Below the pieces are notes generated by a model. It did not search any database. It was not told where the DNA came from and worked only from the letters and a program-made list of their open reading frames with translations. A DNA stretch of 64,000 bases, taken from positions 124,001-188,000 of the forward strand of contig CATLLN010000001.1 in the NCBI GenBank assembly GCA_950022695.1, given 5' to 3'. The DNA is from an uncultured bacterium. Its GTDB lineage: Bacteria > Cyanobacteriota > Vampirovibrionia > Gastranaerophilales > Gastranaerophilaceae. Position numbers and translations under genes: made by a program. Numbering within the stretch: the stretch's first letter is position 1; each line of letters opens with the position of its first letter. Below, piece by piece: positions 15,490 through 25,365 of the stretch.

Positions 15490-17886
15490 ATGAAAAATTT
15501 TATCGATAAACCTATAAATATAAAAGATTTGCCAAAAGATATTCCTGCAAATATGTGTTTGATTGAAAATAACGAAAAGCAGATTGGGCAAATTTGTGAT
15601 TTTTTAGTTGGCGATAAACGTTTACTGCAGGTTTGCGGATTTAAAGGCAGCGGGAAATCCCAGATTGTTAATTTTATAACAGGGTTTTTGAATCCTGATT
15701 CAATTTTGGTTCATTATACCTGTTTGGAAACTACAATTCTTGATGATATGCTGTTGAGTTTTTTTGAAACTTTTAGAAATTACACTCTGCTTGGAAAAAT
15801 TACTCCGCCAAAAATTAAGGTGGAAAACTTTACGCAGAAAATTAATTCTTATTTTAATACAATAAATCAGCCGGTTTTGATTGTTTTAGATTCATTTGAC
15901 GCTATTGTAAAAGAAAATAAAACAGAAGTTTTGAATTTTGTAAAACATCTTATAAAATTCCGAAATGTTAAAGTTGTTTTGATTTCTAAAACCTTTTCAA
16001 CGGATGATTTTTCTGATGTTGATTACGATAAGGTTACGCTTTTAGCTTTTTCGCAAAAGATTTTTGAAAAATTTTTGAAGGATAACGGAATTAAACAAAT
16101 TGGAGTTTTGTCAAATGAATTGTATAAGCTTTCAAAAGGATATTACAATTATTTGCAACTTTCTGTTAATATCATTAATTTAAGGCAGTACTCTTTAGTA
16201 AACTTTTTGGAACTTTATTCAAAAAGTTATATGTCATTCCCGGAATTTATTATAAGAGAAGCACTGTCGCTTGTTGATCCTGTAAGTGCGCATTTATTTA
16301 GATTGCTGACGGTTATGAGGATTCCGATTCATGTAAACCTGTTAAAGTCTTTGCATTTATATGATGAAAGCAGAGTGATGTTTTTTGTTCAGAATTCAAT
16401 ACTGTCAGTAGATGGAGAGTGTTTGTATTTGAAAGATACATTCCGGGAAGTTCTGGAAAATCAGATTCCTGAAAACGTTATGATAAAGCTTCATAGTGCT
16501 TGTATTGATTTGTATAATACGCAGCTACCGCTAAAGCCGCTTGAAAGAGATTTGATGCTTTCACGTCAGACTATGCGCAATGAAATTGAATATCACAGTA
16601 TGTTTATTCCGAAAAAGCCTGTTCTAAACTCAAAAGTTGTTCAGCCAATGCTTGTTGAGAAGTCTGTTCTTTCTGAACCGATAAAAACAGAAGAAAAACC
16701 GGTAGAAACAGAAATTTCAAAAGAAGAAAAAATTGATAAAATCAGCTTTATTATTGAAGATGAAGCTGTATTAGATAATATTGCGGATTCTATTAAAGAT
16801 TTTATTGTTACAACCGCACAGGATTCCAAGCTGGAAAAAGACAGTTTGGGGATGAATCTGGCTCAGATTATAAATGCTGCGAAAAAAGAAGAACAGAATT
16901 ATAATTACAAACGTGTTATAATGCTTTATCAAAGCGCGTTAGGAAAAACTGACGATGATGATTTTTATACATTCTTGCCGTTAATTTATACAAAACTTGC
17001 AAAGGCTTATCAAAATCTTTCTGACTGGTATGAGGCATTAGAATACTATACTCAGGCGCAGGATTTTTATTTTAATACCTCTAATAAAGATAAATTTTAT
17101 GAAATTAAGCTTGAGATAGCAAATGTTTATTATGCAATGTATAAGCACGAAAACGCGAAATACATATTATCAGAACTTGAAAAAGCTCAAGATATGCCAA
17201 AAGAACTTTTGATAAAAGTTAATCTTGCAGTTGCAAAAATTTGTGATGATGTAAAACTTGAGTACGGATACTACAAAAAGTCATTGCCGCTTGTGGAACT
17301 AACAACAGATAAAGCTGTTGTTTCTGAGCTTTACTATAAGTATGCTGTTGCAAGTGATGAAAAAGATGACCCGCGCACAGCTGCAGAGTTCTATAAAAAA
17401 TGTATAGATATTGATTCAAATCCAAAGCATAATACATATTTATCGATGGCATTATCTAACCTTGCCGAGCTTTATGATGAAGCAGGTTCGACTAAACTTG
17501 CGGTAAAATATTATAACGAAAGTATTAAAGTTGATACCATTATGAAAAATTATAATGGCTTGTATTATTCAGCCATTCATCTTGCTGAAATTTACGCATC
17601 AGGCAATGATGAAAAATCCTTAGAATATATGAATAAAGCACTAGAGTATGCGAAATTGCTTAAAGAACCGTTTTATATTGCGGGAGCTTCTTTAGAAATC
17701 GGTGATTTTTATTATCTGCGCAGAAATTTTGAACAAGCTTACAGGTATTTTGTCGGAGCATATACGGTTGCAAAAAATTCATTTACAAGCGATAATTTGT
17801 TTAAAATAACTTCCCGTATAGAAGATGTTAAAAAACGGGTTAAAGAAGAAGATTTTGTGAAATTTCAGGAAAAATATGGAAAATAA
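15490..17886 (+). CDS. P-loop (STAND-like) ATPase with C-terminal TPR array
   Basis: A 798-residue cytoplasmic protein. The N-terminal NTPase has Walker A G-F-K-G-S-G-K-S near residue 51-58 and Walker B P-V-L-I-V-L-D-S-F-D-A-I near 125-136, then a helical region. After a charged linker (about 385-445) come many TPR-type helix pairs to the end (for example L-A-K-A-Y-Q-N-L-S-D-W-Y-E-A-L-E-Y-Y). This layout resembles STAND signalling ATPases, in which repeats sense a partner and the NTPase relays it. It lies between the GGDEF gene and rsmG, overlapping rsmG by 11 bases. The partner is unknown. Confidence 0.75.
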   Translation: MKNFIDKPINIKDLPKDIPANMCLIENNEKQIGQICDFLVGDKRLLQVCGFKGSGKSQIVNFITGFLNPDSILVHYTCLETTILDDMLLSFFETFRNYTLLGKITPPKIKVENFTQKINSYFNTINQPVLIVLDSFDAIVKENKTEVLNFVKHLIKFRNVKVVLISKTFSTDDFSDVDYDKVTLLAFSQKIFEKFLKDNGIKQIGVLSNELYKLSKGYYNYLQLSVNIINLRQYSLVNFLELYSKSYMSFPEFIIREALSLVDPVSAHLFRLLTVMRIPIHVNLLKSLHLYDESRVMFFVQNSILSVDGECLYLKDTFREVLENQIPENVMIKLHSACIDLYNTQLPLKPLERDLMLSRQTMRNEIEYHSMFIPKKPVLNSKVVQPMLVEKSVLSEPIKTEEKPVETEISKEEKIDKISFIIEDEAVLDNIADSIKDFIVTTAQDSKLEKDSLGMNLAQIINAAKKEEQNYNYKRVIMLYQSALGKTDDDDFYTFLPLIYTKLAKAYQNLSDWYEALEYYTQAQDFYFNTSNKDKFYEIKLEIANVYYAMYKHENAKYILSELEKAQDMPKELLIKVNLAVAKICDDVKLEYGYYKKSLPLVELTTDKAVVSELYYKYAVASDEKDDPRTAAEFYKKCIDIDSNPKHNTYLSMALSNLAELYDEAGSTKLAVKYYNESIKVDTIMKNYNGLYYSAIHLAEIYASGNDEKSLEYMNKALEYAKLLKEPFYIAGASLEIGDFYYLRRNFEQAYRYFVGAYTVAKNSFTSDNLFKITSRIEDVKKRVKEEDFVKFQEKYGK

Positions 17887-18463
17887 AGATTTTTATAAAC
17901 ACTATATGGAACTGTTTTTAGAAGAAAATTCTAAGGTGAATTTGATTTCAAAAAACGATGAGAAATTTTTGTGGGAAAAACACGTTTTTGATTCAATTTC
18001 AATAAGTGCATTTTTTGAAAAATACGGTAAGGGTAAAACCCTTCTTGACATTGGAACAGGCGGAGGGTTTCCGGCATTGCCTGTAGCGCTTACATATCCT
18101 GAAATCCAAGTGACAGCAGTTGATAGTATTGCTAAAAAGATTAGAGCTGTTCAGGCAATCAGTGACAACCTTGGACTGAAAAATCTTAATGCAGTTTGTA
18201 CAAGAGTTGAAAATCTTAACGGGAAATTTGATATAGTAACATCCCGCGCGGTTTCTTCTTTAAAAAATATATGTGAATACGCTTTGCCAAAACTTAAAAA
18301 AGGCGGTTATTTTGTTGCGTATAAATCACGAAAAACTCCTGAAGAAATCGAAGAAGCTAAAACTATTTTGAAAAAATATAAAGCAGAAATTGTAGAAATT
18401 ATAGAGTATGACTTACCGCTTGATGAAAAATTAACACGAAACTTAATAATTATAAAGTTATAA
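17876..18463 (+). CDS. rsmG: 16S rRNA 7-methylguanosine methyltransferase RsmG
   Basis: A 195-residue SAM-dependent enzyme that methylates N7 of a guanine in 16S rRNA (G527 in E. coli). The SAM site L-L-D-I-G-T-G-G-G-F-P-A-L-P near residue 58-71, the V-T-A-V-D-S-I-A-K-K-I strand, and V-T-S-R-A-V-S-S-L-K near 122 are typical. It overlaps the preceding ATPase gene by 11 bases. Slightly shorter than the E. coli enzyme at the C-terminus but otherwise complete. Confidence 0.94.
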   Translation: MENKDFYKHYMELFLEENSKVNLISKNDEKFLWEKHVFDSISISAFFEKYGKGKTLLDIGTGGGFPALPVALTYPEIQVTAVDSIAKKIRAVQAISDNLGLKNLNAVCTRVENLNGKFDIVTSRAVSSLKNICEYALPKLKKGGYFVAYKSRKTPEEIEEAKTILKKYKAEIVEIIEYDLPLDEKLTRNLIIIKL

Positions 18464-18471
18464 CCTTGCAA

Positions 18472-18500
18472 TTGACAGGTTTTCTTTATAAAATTAATAA
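18472..18500 (+). promoter_or_regulatory. Sigma-70-type promoter of the YjbQ-like gene
   Basis: TTGACA (18472-18477), a 17-bp spacer, and TAATAA (18495-18500), 22 bases before the TTG start at 18522. Confidence 0.6.
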
Positions 18501-18521
18501 AAAGTTTAAGGGGTAAGTGTT

Positions 18522-18938
18522 TTGACAATAATTAATGATGTTTTTACGGTTCATACCAAGGGGAATACTGATATAATAGATATTACCCCGCAGATTAGAA
18601 ATGTGGTTTATAACCATCAACTACAAAATGCAGTTGTATTTGTATATGCTCAAGGCAGTACGGTATCAATTACAAATATTGAGTTTGAGCCCGGTCTGCT
18701 GGTTGATTTACCGGAAGCTTTAGAAAGAATTGCACCGGTGAACTCAAATTATCACCATGATGAAATGTGGCATGACGGAAACGGTTATGCACATGTTAGA
18801 GCATCAATTGTCGGAAATTCTACTCATGTGCCATTAATTGATGGAGTTTTACAGCTTGGTCAATGGCAGCAGATTGTATTGGTTGATTTTGATAATAAAG
18901 CTCGTGCAAGACAGGTTAATATTCAAATAATTTACTAA
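18522..18938 (+). CDS. YjbQ/UPF0047 family protein
   Basis: A 138-residue protein of the UPF0047 family, with the signature stretch G-S-T-V-S-I-T-N-I-E-F-E-P-G and N-Y-H-H-D-E-M-W-H-D-G-N-G-Y-A-H, and a C-terminal G-Q-W-Q-Q-I-V-L-V-D-F-D. The conserved His/Asp/Glu set suggests a metal-dependent enzyme; some members show weak thiamin-phosphate synthase activity, but the physiological role is not settled. The start is TTG, supported by AAGGGG 8 bases upstream and by the promoter just before it. Confidence 0.85.
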   Translation: MTIINDVFTVHTKGNTDIIDITPQIRNVVYNHQLQNAVVFVYAQGSTVSITNIEFEPGLLVDLPEALERIAPVNSNYHHDEMWHDGNGYAHVRASIVGNSTHVPLIDGVLQLGQWQQIVLVDFDNKARARQVNIQIIY

Positions 18939-18940
18939 GA

Positions 18941-18970
18941 TTGACAAATTTATAATATATATACTATGAT
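18941..18970 (+). promoter_or_regulatory. Promoter of the frameshifted prepilin gene
   Basis: TTGACA (18941-18946), an 18-bp spacer, and TATGAT (18965-18970), followed by AAGGAGG 8 bases before the ATG at 18999. An intact promoter and ribosome site suggest the gene is meant to be expressed. Confidence 0.65.
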
Positions 18971-18998
18971 AATCAATAATAAATTAAGGAGGAATAGC

Positions 18999-19768
18999 AT
19001 GAAAGTTAATTATAAATTAGAAAAACGGGGGGGGGTAACTGTTTAAAGGTTGATTCTAAAGGGTTTCAGCTATCGCCTCAAAAACATAATTATATTAATG
19101 GTTTCACGTTAGCCGAAGTATTAATTACTCTGGGTATAATTGGTGTTGTTGCAGCACTTACAATTCCGGGATTAATGACAGCGTATCAAAAGCATGTTGT
19201 GGAAACTAAACTTGAGAAAGCTGTATCATCTTTAAATCAGGTTATTAGACTTTCTGAAGATGAAAATGGTCAAATGGAAAATTGGGATAAAACTCTTCAG
19301 CACAAGGAATTTATTAACCGTTATTTCAGGCCTTATATGAAGATTATGCAGCTTTGTAATCCGATAACAGATTGTGGATATAAAACGCGTAATAGTTCGA
19401 CTTGGAAAAATATGAATGGTAGTTATGGTGCTTATTCATCAGCTAACCATAGAGGGCGAACACCTATACTTGCTATGGATGGAATTGTTTATACTTTTAA
19501 CTTTCTCAATGATGGCGGCGAAAGTGAATTTGATAATGATAAAACAATAATTATTGATATAAACAGTTATCAAGGTCCAAATCAATTTGGAAAAGATGTA
19601 TTTTTCTTATATCGTATCGAGGAATCTGATTCTATAGTTCCTTATGGTTTAGATAAAACAAAAGAAGAAATCAGAAAAGATTGTTCAAAAACCGGTACAG
19701 GAATGTATTGTGCAACTTTAATCAGAGAAAACGGATGGAAAATACCAAACGGATATCCGTTTAAGTAA
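18999..19768 (+). pseudogene. Prepilin-like gene out of frame at a run of nine G (phase-variable or broken)
   Basis: The ATG at 18999 has an excellent AAGGAGG site, but its frame meets TAA at 19044-19046. The run of nine G at 19027-19035 lies just before. One more G would put the start in frame with K-V-D-S-K-G-F-Q-L-S-P-Q and then the prepilin signal N-G-F-T-L-A-E-V-L-I-T-L-G (Gly before the cleavage site), a hydrophobic helix, and a pilin-like body with I-N-S-Y-Q-G-P-N-Q-F-G-K-D-V-F-F, akin to the gene at 203-922. Without the shift only an internal ATG at 19175, after the helix, could start. The options are slipped-strand phase variation, a true mutation, or a homopolymer read error. Confidence 0.75.
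19027..19035 (+). repeat. Homopolymer run G9
   Basis: Nine G in a row in a strongly AT-rich genome, inside the 5' end of a prepilin-like gene and one base short of keeping it in frame. Confidence 0.9.
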
Positions 19769-19827
19769 CTTATATTACTCAGAGCCTGAATGCGAATATG
19801 TTGCAGCTTTTCGCTTTTCAGAACATT

Positions 19828-19847
19828 TGAGATGACTTGGAAACAAT
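19828..19847. repeat. Dispersed 20-bp element, copy 1
   Basis: TGAGATGACTTGGAAACAAT; a copy with one difference lies at 46934-46953. Both copies lie just beyond the 3' end of a minus-strand gene, so on that strand they are 3' untranslated elements. Confidence 0.55.
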
Positions 19848-19866
19848 CGGGAGAATAAATTTACCC

Positions 19867-20742
19867 CTACGCCCCTTGGAAGTTGTTGGTAATTTCGTGG
19901 ATGTATTCAAGCATTTGGGCAAAGTATTTTAAATCAGAGTTACCGTTGATTACTAAGTCTGCTTCTTTTCTGAACGGTTTAACATATTTTTCGCCTGCAT
20001 CTGCAATATAGCTCCAGTGTTTTAATGCGTTTTCTTCACTTTGGTTTCTTTCTTCAACTGCACGGTTCATAAAACGGCTTTTTCTCAATTCGTTTTCTGT
20101 TTCCACGTAGATTTTTATGTCAAACACATCTTTAACTGCATCATACATCGTTGCTATACCTTCAACAACAATAATTTTTTGTGATGGAACATCAATTGCT
20201 TTTGGCATAGAAATTCCTGTTCCGTTAGGAAGGTACATTGGCGCTTTAATATCAAGTCCGTCAGAAAGGTCTTCAAGGTCTGAACGAAGAGTTTCAAGTT
20301 GGAAACTTGTCGGCGCATCTACGTCATATCCGTTATCTCTAAGATTATCAAAAGTTCCATATTTGTTAATTAATGCAGAAATATCATTAAAATAATTGTC
20401 TGTACTCAAAATTGTTACCGGCATGGAAAGCTGTTCGATTACGTTTTTAATTTCGTGGCATATTGTTGATTTACCTGATGCAGACTCCCCTGTAACACCT
20501 ATTAAAAGACGTTTGGAAGGTTTATTTATTAAACGTTTTGAAAATTTGTTTACAAAATCGGGGTTGATGTTGTTTATTATAGGATTTTGTTGTTTTTTGT
20601 CGTACAGAAATATCTGTTTAAACTTTGTTTGAAGGTAAAATGCTAACAATTCTCTGCCTGACTTGGAATTAAAATCCGGCTTGTAGATTTTATCGTTAGA
20701 ATTTAATTCTTTTCCAATTACTAGCTGCATGTTCTTTTCCAT
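19867..20742 (-). CDS. Uridine kinase / phosphoribulokinase-family kinase
   Basis: A 291-residue P-loop kinase. After an N-terminal extension of about 75 residues comes L-L-I-G-V-T-G-E-S-A-S-G-K-S-T (Walker A), then I-L-S-T-D-N-Y-F-N-D, the V-D-A-P-T-S-F-Q-L base region, and I-I-V-V-E-G-I-A-T-M-Y, all in the order found in uridine kinases. It probably phosphorylates a nucleoside or related sugar substrate; the N-terminal extension makes the exact substrate uncertain. The ATG at 20742 is chosen over a TTG at 20760 and an ATG at 20730. The 20-bp element at 19828 lies in its 3' region. Confidence 0.8.
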   Translation of the reverse strand: MEKNMQLVIGKELNSNDKIYKPDFNSKSGRELLAFYLQTKFKQIFLYDKKQQNPIINNINPDFVNKFSKRLINKPSKRLLIGVTGESASGKSTICHEIKNVIEQLSMPVTILSTDNYFNDISALINKYGTFDNLRDNGYDVDAPTSFQLETLRSDLEDLSDGLDIKAPMYLPNGTGISMPKAIDVPSQKIIVVEGIATMYDAVKDVFDIKIYVETENELRKSRFMNRAVEERNQSEENALKHWSYIADAGEKYVKPFRKEADLVINGNSDLKYFAQMLEYIHEITNNFQGA

Positions 20743-20852
20743 AATTTTGAGTATGCACAATATAATACATGAGAAAAAACTTTTTTGCTAGTAGTTTTAG
20801 AAATTATTAATTTTTATAACCTTAGTGTATTATATAAAAAATATTCTTGTTG

Positions 20853-20858
20853 TATAAT
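20853..20858 (+). promoter_or_regulatory. -10 box of atpD
   Basis: TATAAT 49 bases before the atpD start; the -35 region is weak. GAGGGGG lies just before the ATG. Confidence 0.4.
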
Positions 20859-20868
20859 GATTGGGTAA

Positions 20869-22320
<1,452 letters not shown>

Positions 22321-22368
22321 GGCGATATGTAAATTCCTATTCTAATACTGAATAAAGGTTTATAATTT

Positions 22369-22779
22369 ATGAAATTAAAAATTATTACACAAGAAAAAGT
22401 TGTTTTTGAACATGAAGTAGATTCTGTTTATACAAAAGGTATTGACGGAGAGTTCGGTTTGTTAAAAGGTCACATCCCTGTGATGACAGCACTTGATATC
22501 GGAGTAACCCGTGCTTATATCGGAGATGAAATTAAAAAATTTACAACGATGGGCGGTATTTTACAGTTCAAGGATGAGGAGTGTCTAATATTAACAACAC
22601 TTGCAGAACCGGGAGAGGAAATAGATGAAGCACGTGCTCGTGAAGCTTTAGAACGTGCGCGTAAAAACCTTCGAAATGCTGAAGCAAGAATGGATGCAAA
22701 ACGTGCAGAGGCTGCAATTGCAAGAGCAGAAGCTCGCTTGAAAGCTCGATTGAGCGGCGAAAGTAATTTAAAAATGTAA
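22369..22779 (+). CDS. atpC: ATP synthase F1 subunit epsilon
   Basis: A 136-residue protein with the N-terminal beta-sandwich (G-E-F-G-L-L-K-G-H-I-P-V near residue 28-39, T-M-G-G-I-L-Q-F) and a C-terminal two-helix region rich in A/R/E (E-A-R-A-R-E-A-L-E-R-A-R). It is the regulatory epsilon subunit of the rotor stalk; the C-terminal helices can inhibit ATP hydrolysis. Its place directly after atpD fits. A weak hairpin (22797-22828) follows. Confidence 0.95.
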   Translation: MKLKIITQEKVVFEHEVDSVYTKGIDGEFGLLKGHIPVMTALDIGVTRAYIGDEIKKFTTMGGILQFKDEECLILTTLAEPGEEIDEARAREALERARKNLRNAEARMDAKRAEAAIARAEARLKARLSGESNLKM

Positions 22780-22796
22780 AGCTTGTGAAAATTAAT

Positions 22797-22828
22797 TTCA
22801 ACGATAATTTTATAATATATTCGTTGAA
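22797..22828 (+). terminator. Weak hairpin after atpC
   Basis: TTCAACGA pairs with TCGTTGAA around a 16-nt AT loop. There is no long T-run. The right arm overlaps the -35 region of the next gene. Confidence 0.4.
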
Positions 22829-22854
22829 GTCAACTTTGCTTTCTGTGTTATAAT
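22824..22854 (+). promoter_or_regulatory. Promoter of the MetF-like gene
   Basis: TTGAAG (22824-22829), a 19-bp spacer, and TATAAT (22849-22854), with the ATG only 6 bases later, so the message is probably leaderless. Confidence 0.5.
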
Positions 22855-22860
22855 CAGTGT

Positions 22861-23571
22861 ATGGATTTAAGAGAAATTTATTCATATAATAGCGGTGTTG
22901 GCGCAAAATTACCGAGGATTTCCTTTGAAGCTGTTGTGCCTGAAAATGGTGATGCATCAGAACTTTTTGAAAAATTGAGAGCTTTAAAAAAATATAATCC
23001 GGTTTTAATTTCTCTGTCTGTCGGTAATAATAATCAAATGCAAGGGCTTTTAATTGAGTTTTTGCAAATGGTTCAGGATTTAGAATTTAATGTTTTACCA
23101 AATATTTCAACATCTAATTTGTCTAAAGAGCTTGTAGAACATTATATTACAAGGATTGAAAATCTCGGGATCGAAAATATTTTGGTAACAGAAGGTTTGC
23201 CTTCCGTTGATTTTAAAGATACTTGCGCGCTAGTTGATTTTATTCATCAAAAATCTACGCTGTCAATCGGAATCAGAGAAAATATTGAAAATATATCTGC
23301 ACTTGGAAATCTTAAAAATAAAATAAATGCTGGTGCTTCAGTTATTTTTACCGAAAATTTTTCAGATAATAAAAAGTTTTTTTCATATGTTGATTTAATA
23401 AGAAAAATAGGGGTAAATGTTCCTGTAATACCAACTACTGAAGCAAATCAGGTTAAGTGCTGTGAATTACTTGAAACCGGTTTTTACGGGCTTCATTTTA
23501 ATAATATTGATGAAAATTTGGATTTTATAAATGAAATTGTGAAAGGAGTTAGTTATGGAAAATTTAAATAA
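22861..23571 (+). CDS. Divergent methylenetetrahydrofolate reductase-like protein
   Basis: A 236-residue TIM-barrel-like protein. P-R-I-S-F-E-A-V-V-P-E near residue 18 matches the family's F-E-F-F-P-P with its catalytic Glu; the I-E-N-I-L-V-T-E-G-L-P-S strand sits where MetF has L-R-G-D-P-P; and N-A-G-A-S-V-I-F-T-E-N-F, then V-N-V-P-V-I-P, follow the MetF order. The R-G-D motif, whose Asp contacts flavin, is missing, and the protein is shorter than a usual MetF (near 290). It may be a degenerate or re-purposed MetF-like protein. It overlaps deoC by 17 bases. The start is judged from the leaderless promoter. Confidence 0.6.
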   Translation: MDLREIYSYNSGVGAKLPRISFEAVVPENGDASELFEKLRALKKYNPVLISLSVGNNNQMQGLLIEFLQMVQDLEFNVLPNISTSNLSKELVEHYITRIENLGIENILVTEGLPSVDFKDTCALVDFIHQKSTLSIGIRENIENISALGNLKNKINAGASVIFTENFSDNKKFFSYVDLIRKIGVNVPVIPTTEANQVKCCELLETGFYGLHFNNIDENLDFINEIVKGVSYGKFK

Positions 23572-24205
23572 ACATATTGAGCATACTTTATTAAAACAAG
23601 ATGCCAAAAAAGAAGATTTGATTAAACTTTTTGAAGAAGCTAAAGAACATGATTTTTTTGGAGTGTGTATAAATCCTTGCTATGTAAGTCTTGCAAAAGA
23701 AAATATTAAAGGTTCTGATGTGAAAATCGTTACGGTAATTGGATTTCCTCTTGGTGCAAATACTACAGAGACCAAGATTTTTGAAACAATTAATGCAGTG
23801 CGCGATGGTGCAGATGAAATCGATATGGTAATAAATGTTACCAAACTAAAAGATCGTGAAGATGATTTTATTGTTAACGAAATTCGTGGAATAAAAGCTG
23901 CTTGTCAGGGTAAGAATTTAAAAGTTATATTGGAAACAGATTTATTAACAAAAGAAGAAATAAAACTTGCCTGCGAATTATGTGTAAAAGCCGGTGCAGA
24001 TTTTGTAAAAACATCAACAGGTTTTGTAAAAAATGGAGTTGGTGCAAAAGTTGAGGATGTTAAACTTATGAATGAAACTGTATCTTCATCTGGTCTTCAG
24101 GTTAAAGCCTCAGGCGGAATTCGCGATAAAGAAACAGCAATTGCAATGCTTGATGCCGGAGCTGAACGTCTGGGCACAAGTTCAGGTGTCAAAATAGTCG
24201 AATAG
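23555..24205 (+). CDS. deoC: Deoxyribose-phosphate aldolase
   Basis: A 216-residue class I aldolase that cleaves 2-deoxyribose-5-phosphate to glyceraldehyde-3-phosphate and acetaldehyde in deoxynucleoside breakdown. Motifs: I-E-H-T-L-L-K, V-I-G-F-P-L-G-A-N, D-E-I-D-M-V-I-N-V, the Schiff-base strand D-F-V-K-T-S-T-G-F near residue 145-153 and V-K-A-S-G-G-I-R near 175. Complete in length. It starts within the end of the MetF-like gene with a GAAAGGAG site. Confidence 0.95.
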   Translation: MENLNKHIEHTLLKQDAKKEDLIKLFEEAKEHDFFGVCINPCYVSLAKENIKGSDVKIVTVIGFPLGANTTETKIFETINAVRDGADEIDMVINVTKLKDREDDFIVNEIRGIKAACQGKNLKVILETDLLTKEEIKLACELCVKAGADFVKTSTGFVKNGVGAKVEDVKLMNETVSSSGLQVKASGGIRDKETAIAMLDAGAERLGTSSGVKIVE

Positions 24206-24270
24206 AAAATTTATAAAATTTCATTATTATCCATGCTATAATGTAGTCACTCGGAAAGGAACTATCTCAA

Positions 24271-25347
24271 ATGGGTGATGAAGATAAGCAGTTCGACGCC
24301 ACCCCCAGGAAGCTGGAACAGGCTAGAAAAGAAGGACAGGTTGTTAAGTCAAAAGACTTTTCAACTGCTGTTTCGCTGCTTATTTTGTTTTCTGTGATTT
24401 TTGGTTTAGCTCCTTTTATCTGGGATCAGATTGTACAGGTTTTTACGCTTTTGTACGAACAGATTCCAAATGCGCATGTTGAAAAAATAGGATATATGTA
24501 TGTTCTTTTAGTTGCAACAAAAGGAGCAGTTTTAATTATAGGACCGATTCTTGCGATTGCATGGTTTGTAGCAATTATGGCTGATTTTATTCAGGTAGGA
24601 CCGCTTGTTGCGACTGCTCCTTTAATGCCAAAACTTGATAAACTTAACCCTACAAAGTATTTTAAAAATATTATGTCAATCAAAACCCTTTTTGAATTAT
24701 TCAAAAACATTGTAAAGGTTATAATCTTAGGTTATATTGGCTGGATGGTTTATAAAGATCATATTGAATCAATTTTGATGCTGGCTTCTGTCGATAATAA
24801 TTTTGCTGTTATGATTGAATTCGGGAAATTGATTACGGAGTTTATTTTTAAAGCGTGTATTGCGTTTTTGGTTATCGCGGCGGCTGATTACGGGGTTACA
24901 AAATGGAAGTTTCTGAAAGACCAAAAGATGTCTTTTAAAGAGATTAAGGATGAATACAAAAACTCCGAAGGCGATCCGAATGTTAAAGCTCAGCTTCGTC
25001 AACGTCGTATGCAAATGCTTCAACAAGGTGCAATGGATGCTGTTCCGACAGCGGATTTTGTTGTTACAAATCCAACTCACGTTGCGTGTGCTCTTAAATA
25101 TGTTGCAGAAGAAATGGATTCTCCGATGCTCATTGCAAAAGGGACAGAGCTTATTGCAAAAAAAATTATTGATATTGCAAAAGAACATAACGTACCTGTA
25201 ATCGAAAACCCGCCAGTAGCAAGAGCATTGTTTAAAATGGTTGATATTAACCAGTCAATTCCGCCGGAACTTTATAAAGCAGTTGCAGAAATTTTGATGT
25301 TCGTTTATAAAATGAAAAATCCTTCAAATAAACGACCGCGAAATTAA
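24271..25347 (+). CDS. flhB: FlhB/SctU-family type III export switch protein
   Basis: A 358-residue inner-membrane component of a type III export apparatus. The N-terminal T-P-R-K-L-E-Q-A-R-K-E-G-Q-V motif, four transmembrane helices (about 30-205), and the cytoplasmic C-terminal domain with the self-cleavage site V-T-N-P-T-H-V-A near residue 265-272 are present. The protein sets the order of substrate export by cutting itself at N-P-T-H. The following gene is a FliA-like sigma factor, which favours a flagellar role, but no other flagellar or injectisome gene is in the window. A TATAAT at 24237 and GGAAAGGA precede the start. Confidence 0.9.
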   Translation: MGDEDKQFDATPRKLEQARKEGQVVKSKDFSTAVSLLILFSVIFGLAPFIWDQIVQVFTLLYEQIPNAHVEKIGYMYVLLVATKGAVLIIGPILAIAWFVAIMADFIQVGPLVATAPLMPKLDKLNPTKYFKNIMSIKTLFELFKNIVKVIILGYIGWMVYKDHIESILMLASVDNNFAVMIEFGKLITEFIFKACIAFLVIAAADYGVTKWKFLKDQKMSFKEIKDEYKNSEGDPNVKAQLRQRRMQMLQQGAMDAVPTADFVVTNPTHVACALKYVAEEMDSPMLIAKGTELIAKKIIDIAKEHNVPVIENPPVARALFKMVDINQSIPPELYKAVAEILMFVYKMKNPSNKRPRN

Positions 25348-25365
25348 TTTATTGTAGTATTATTG

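Noticed and set aside
19175-19768. An intact protein starting at the internal ATG 19175
   Set aside because: This start lies after the prepilin helix and has no ribosome site; the sequence before it encodes a textbook prepilin signal in the same frame, so the frameshift reading is preferred.
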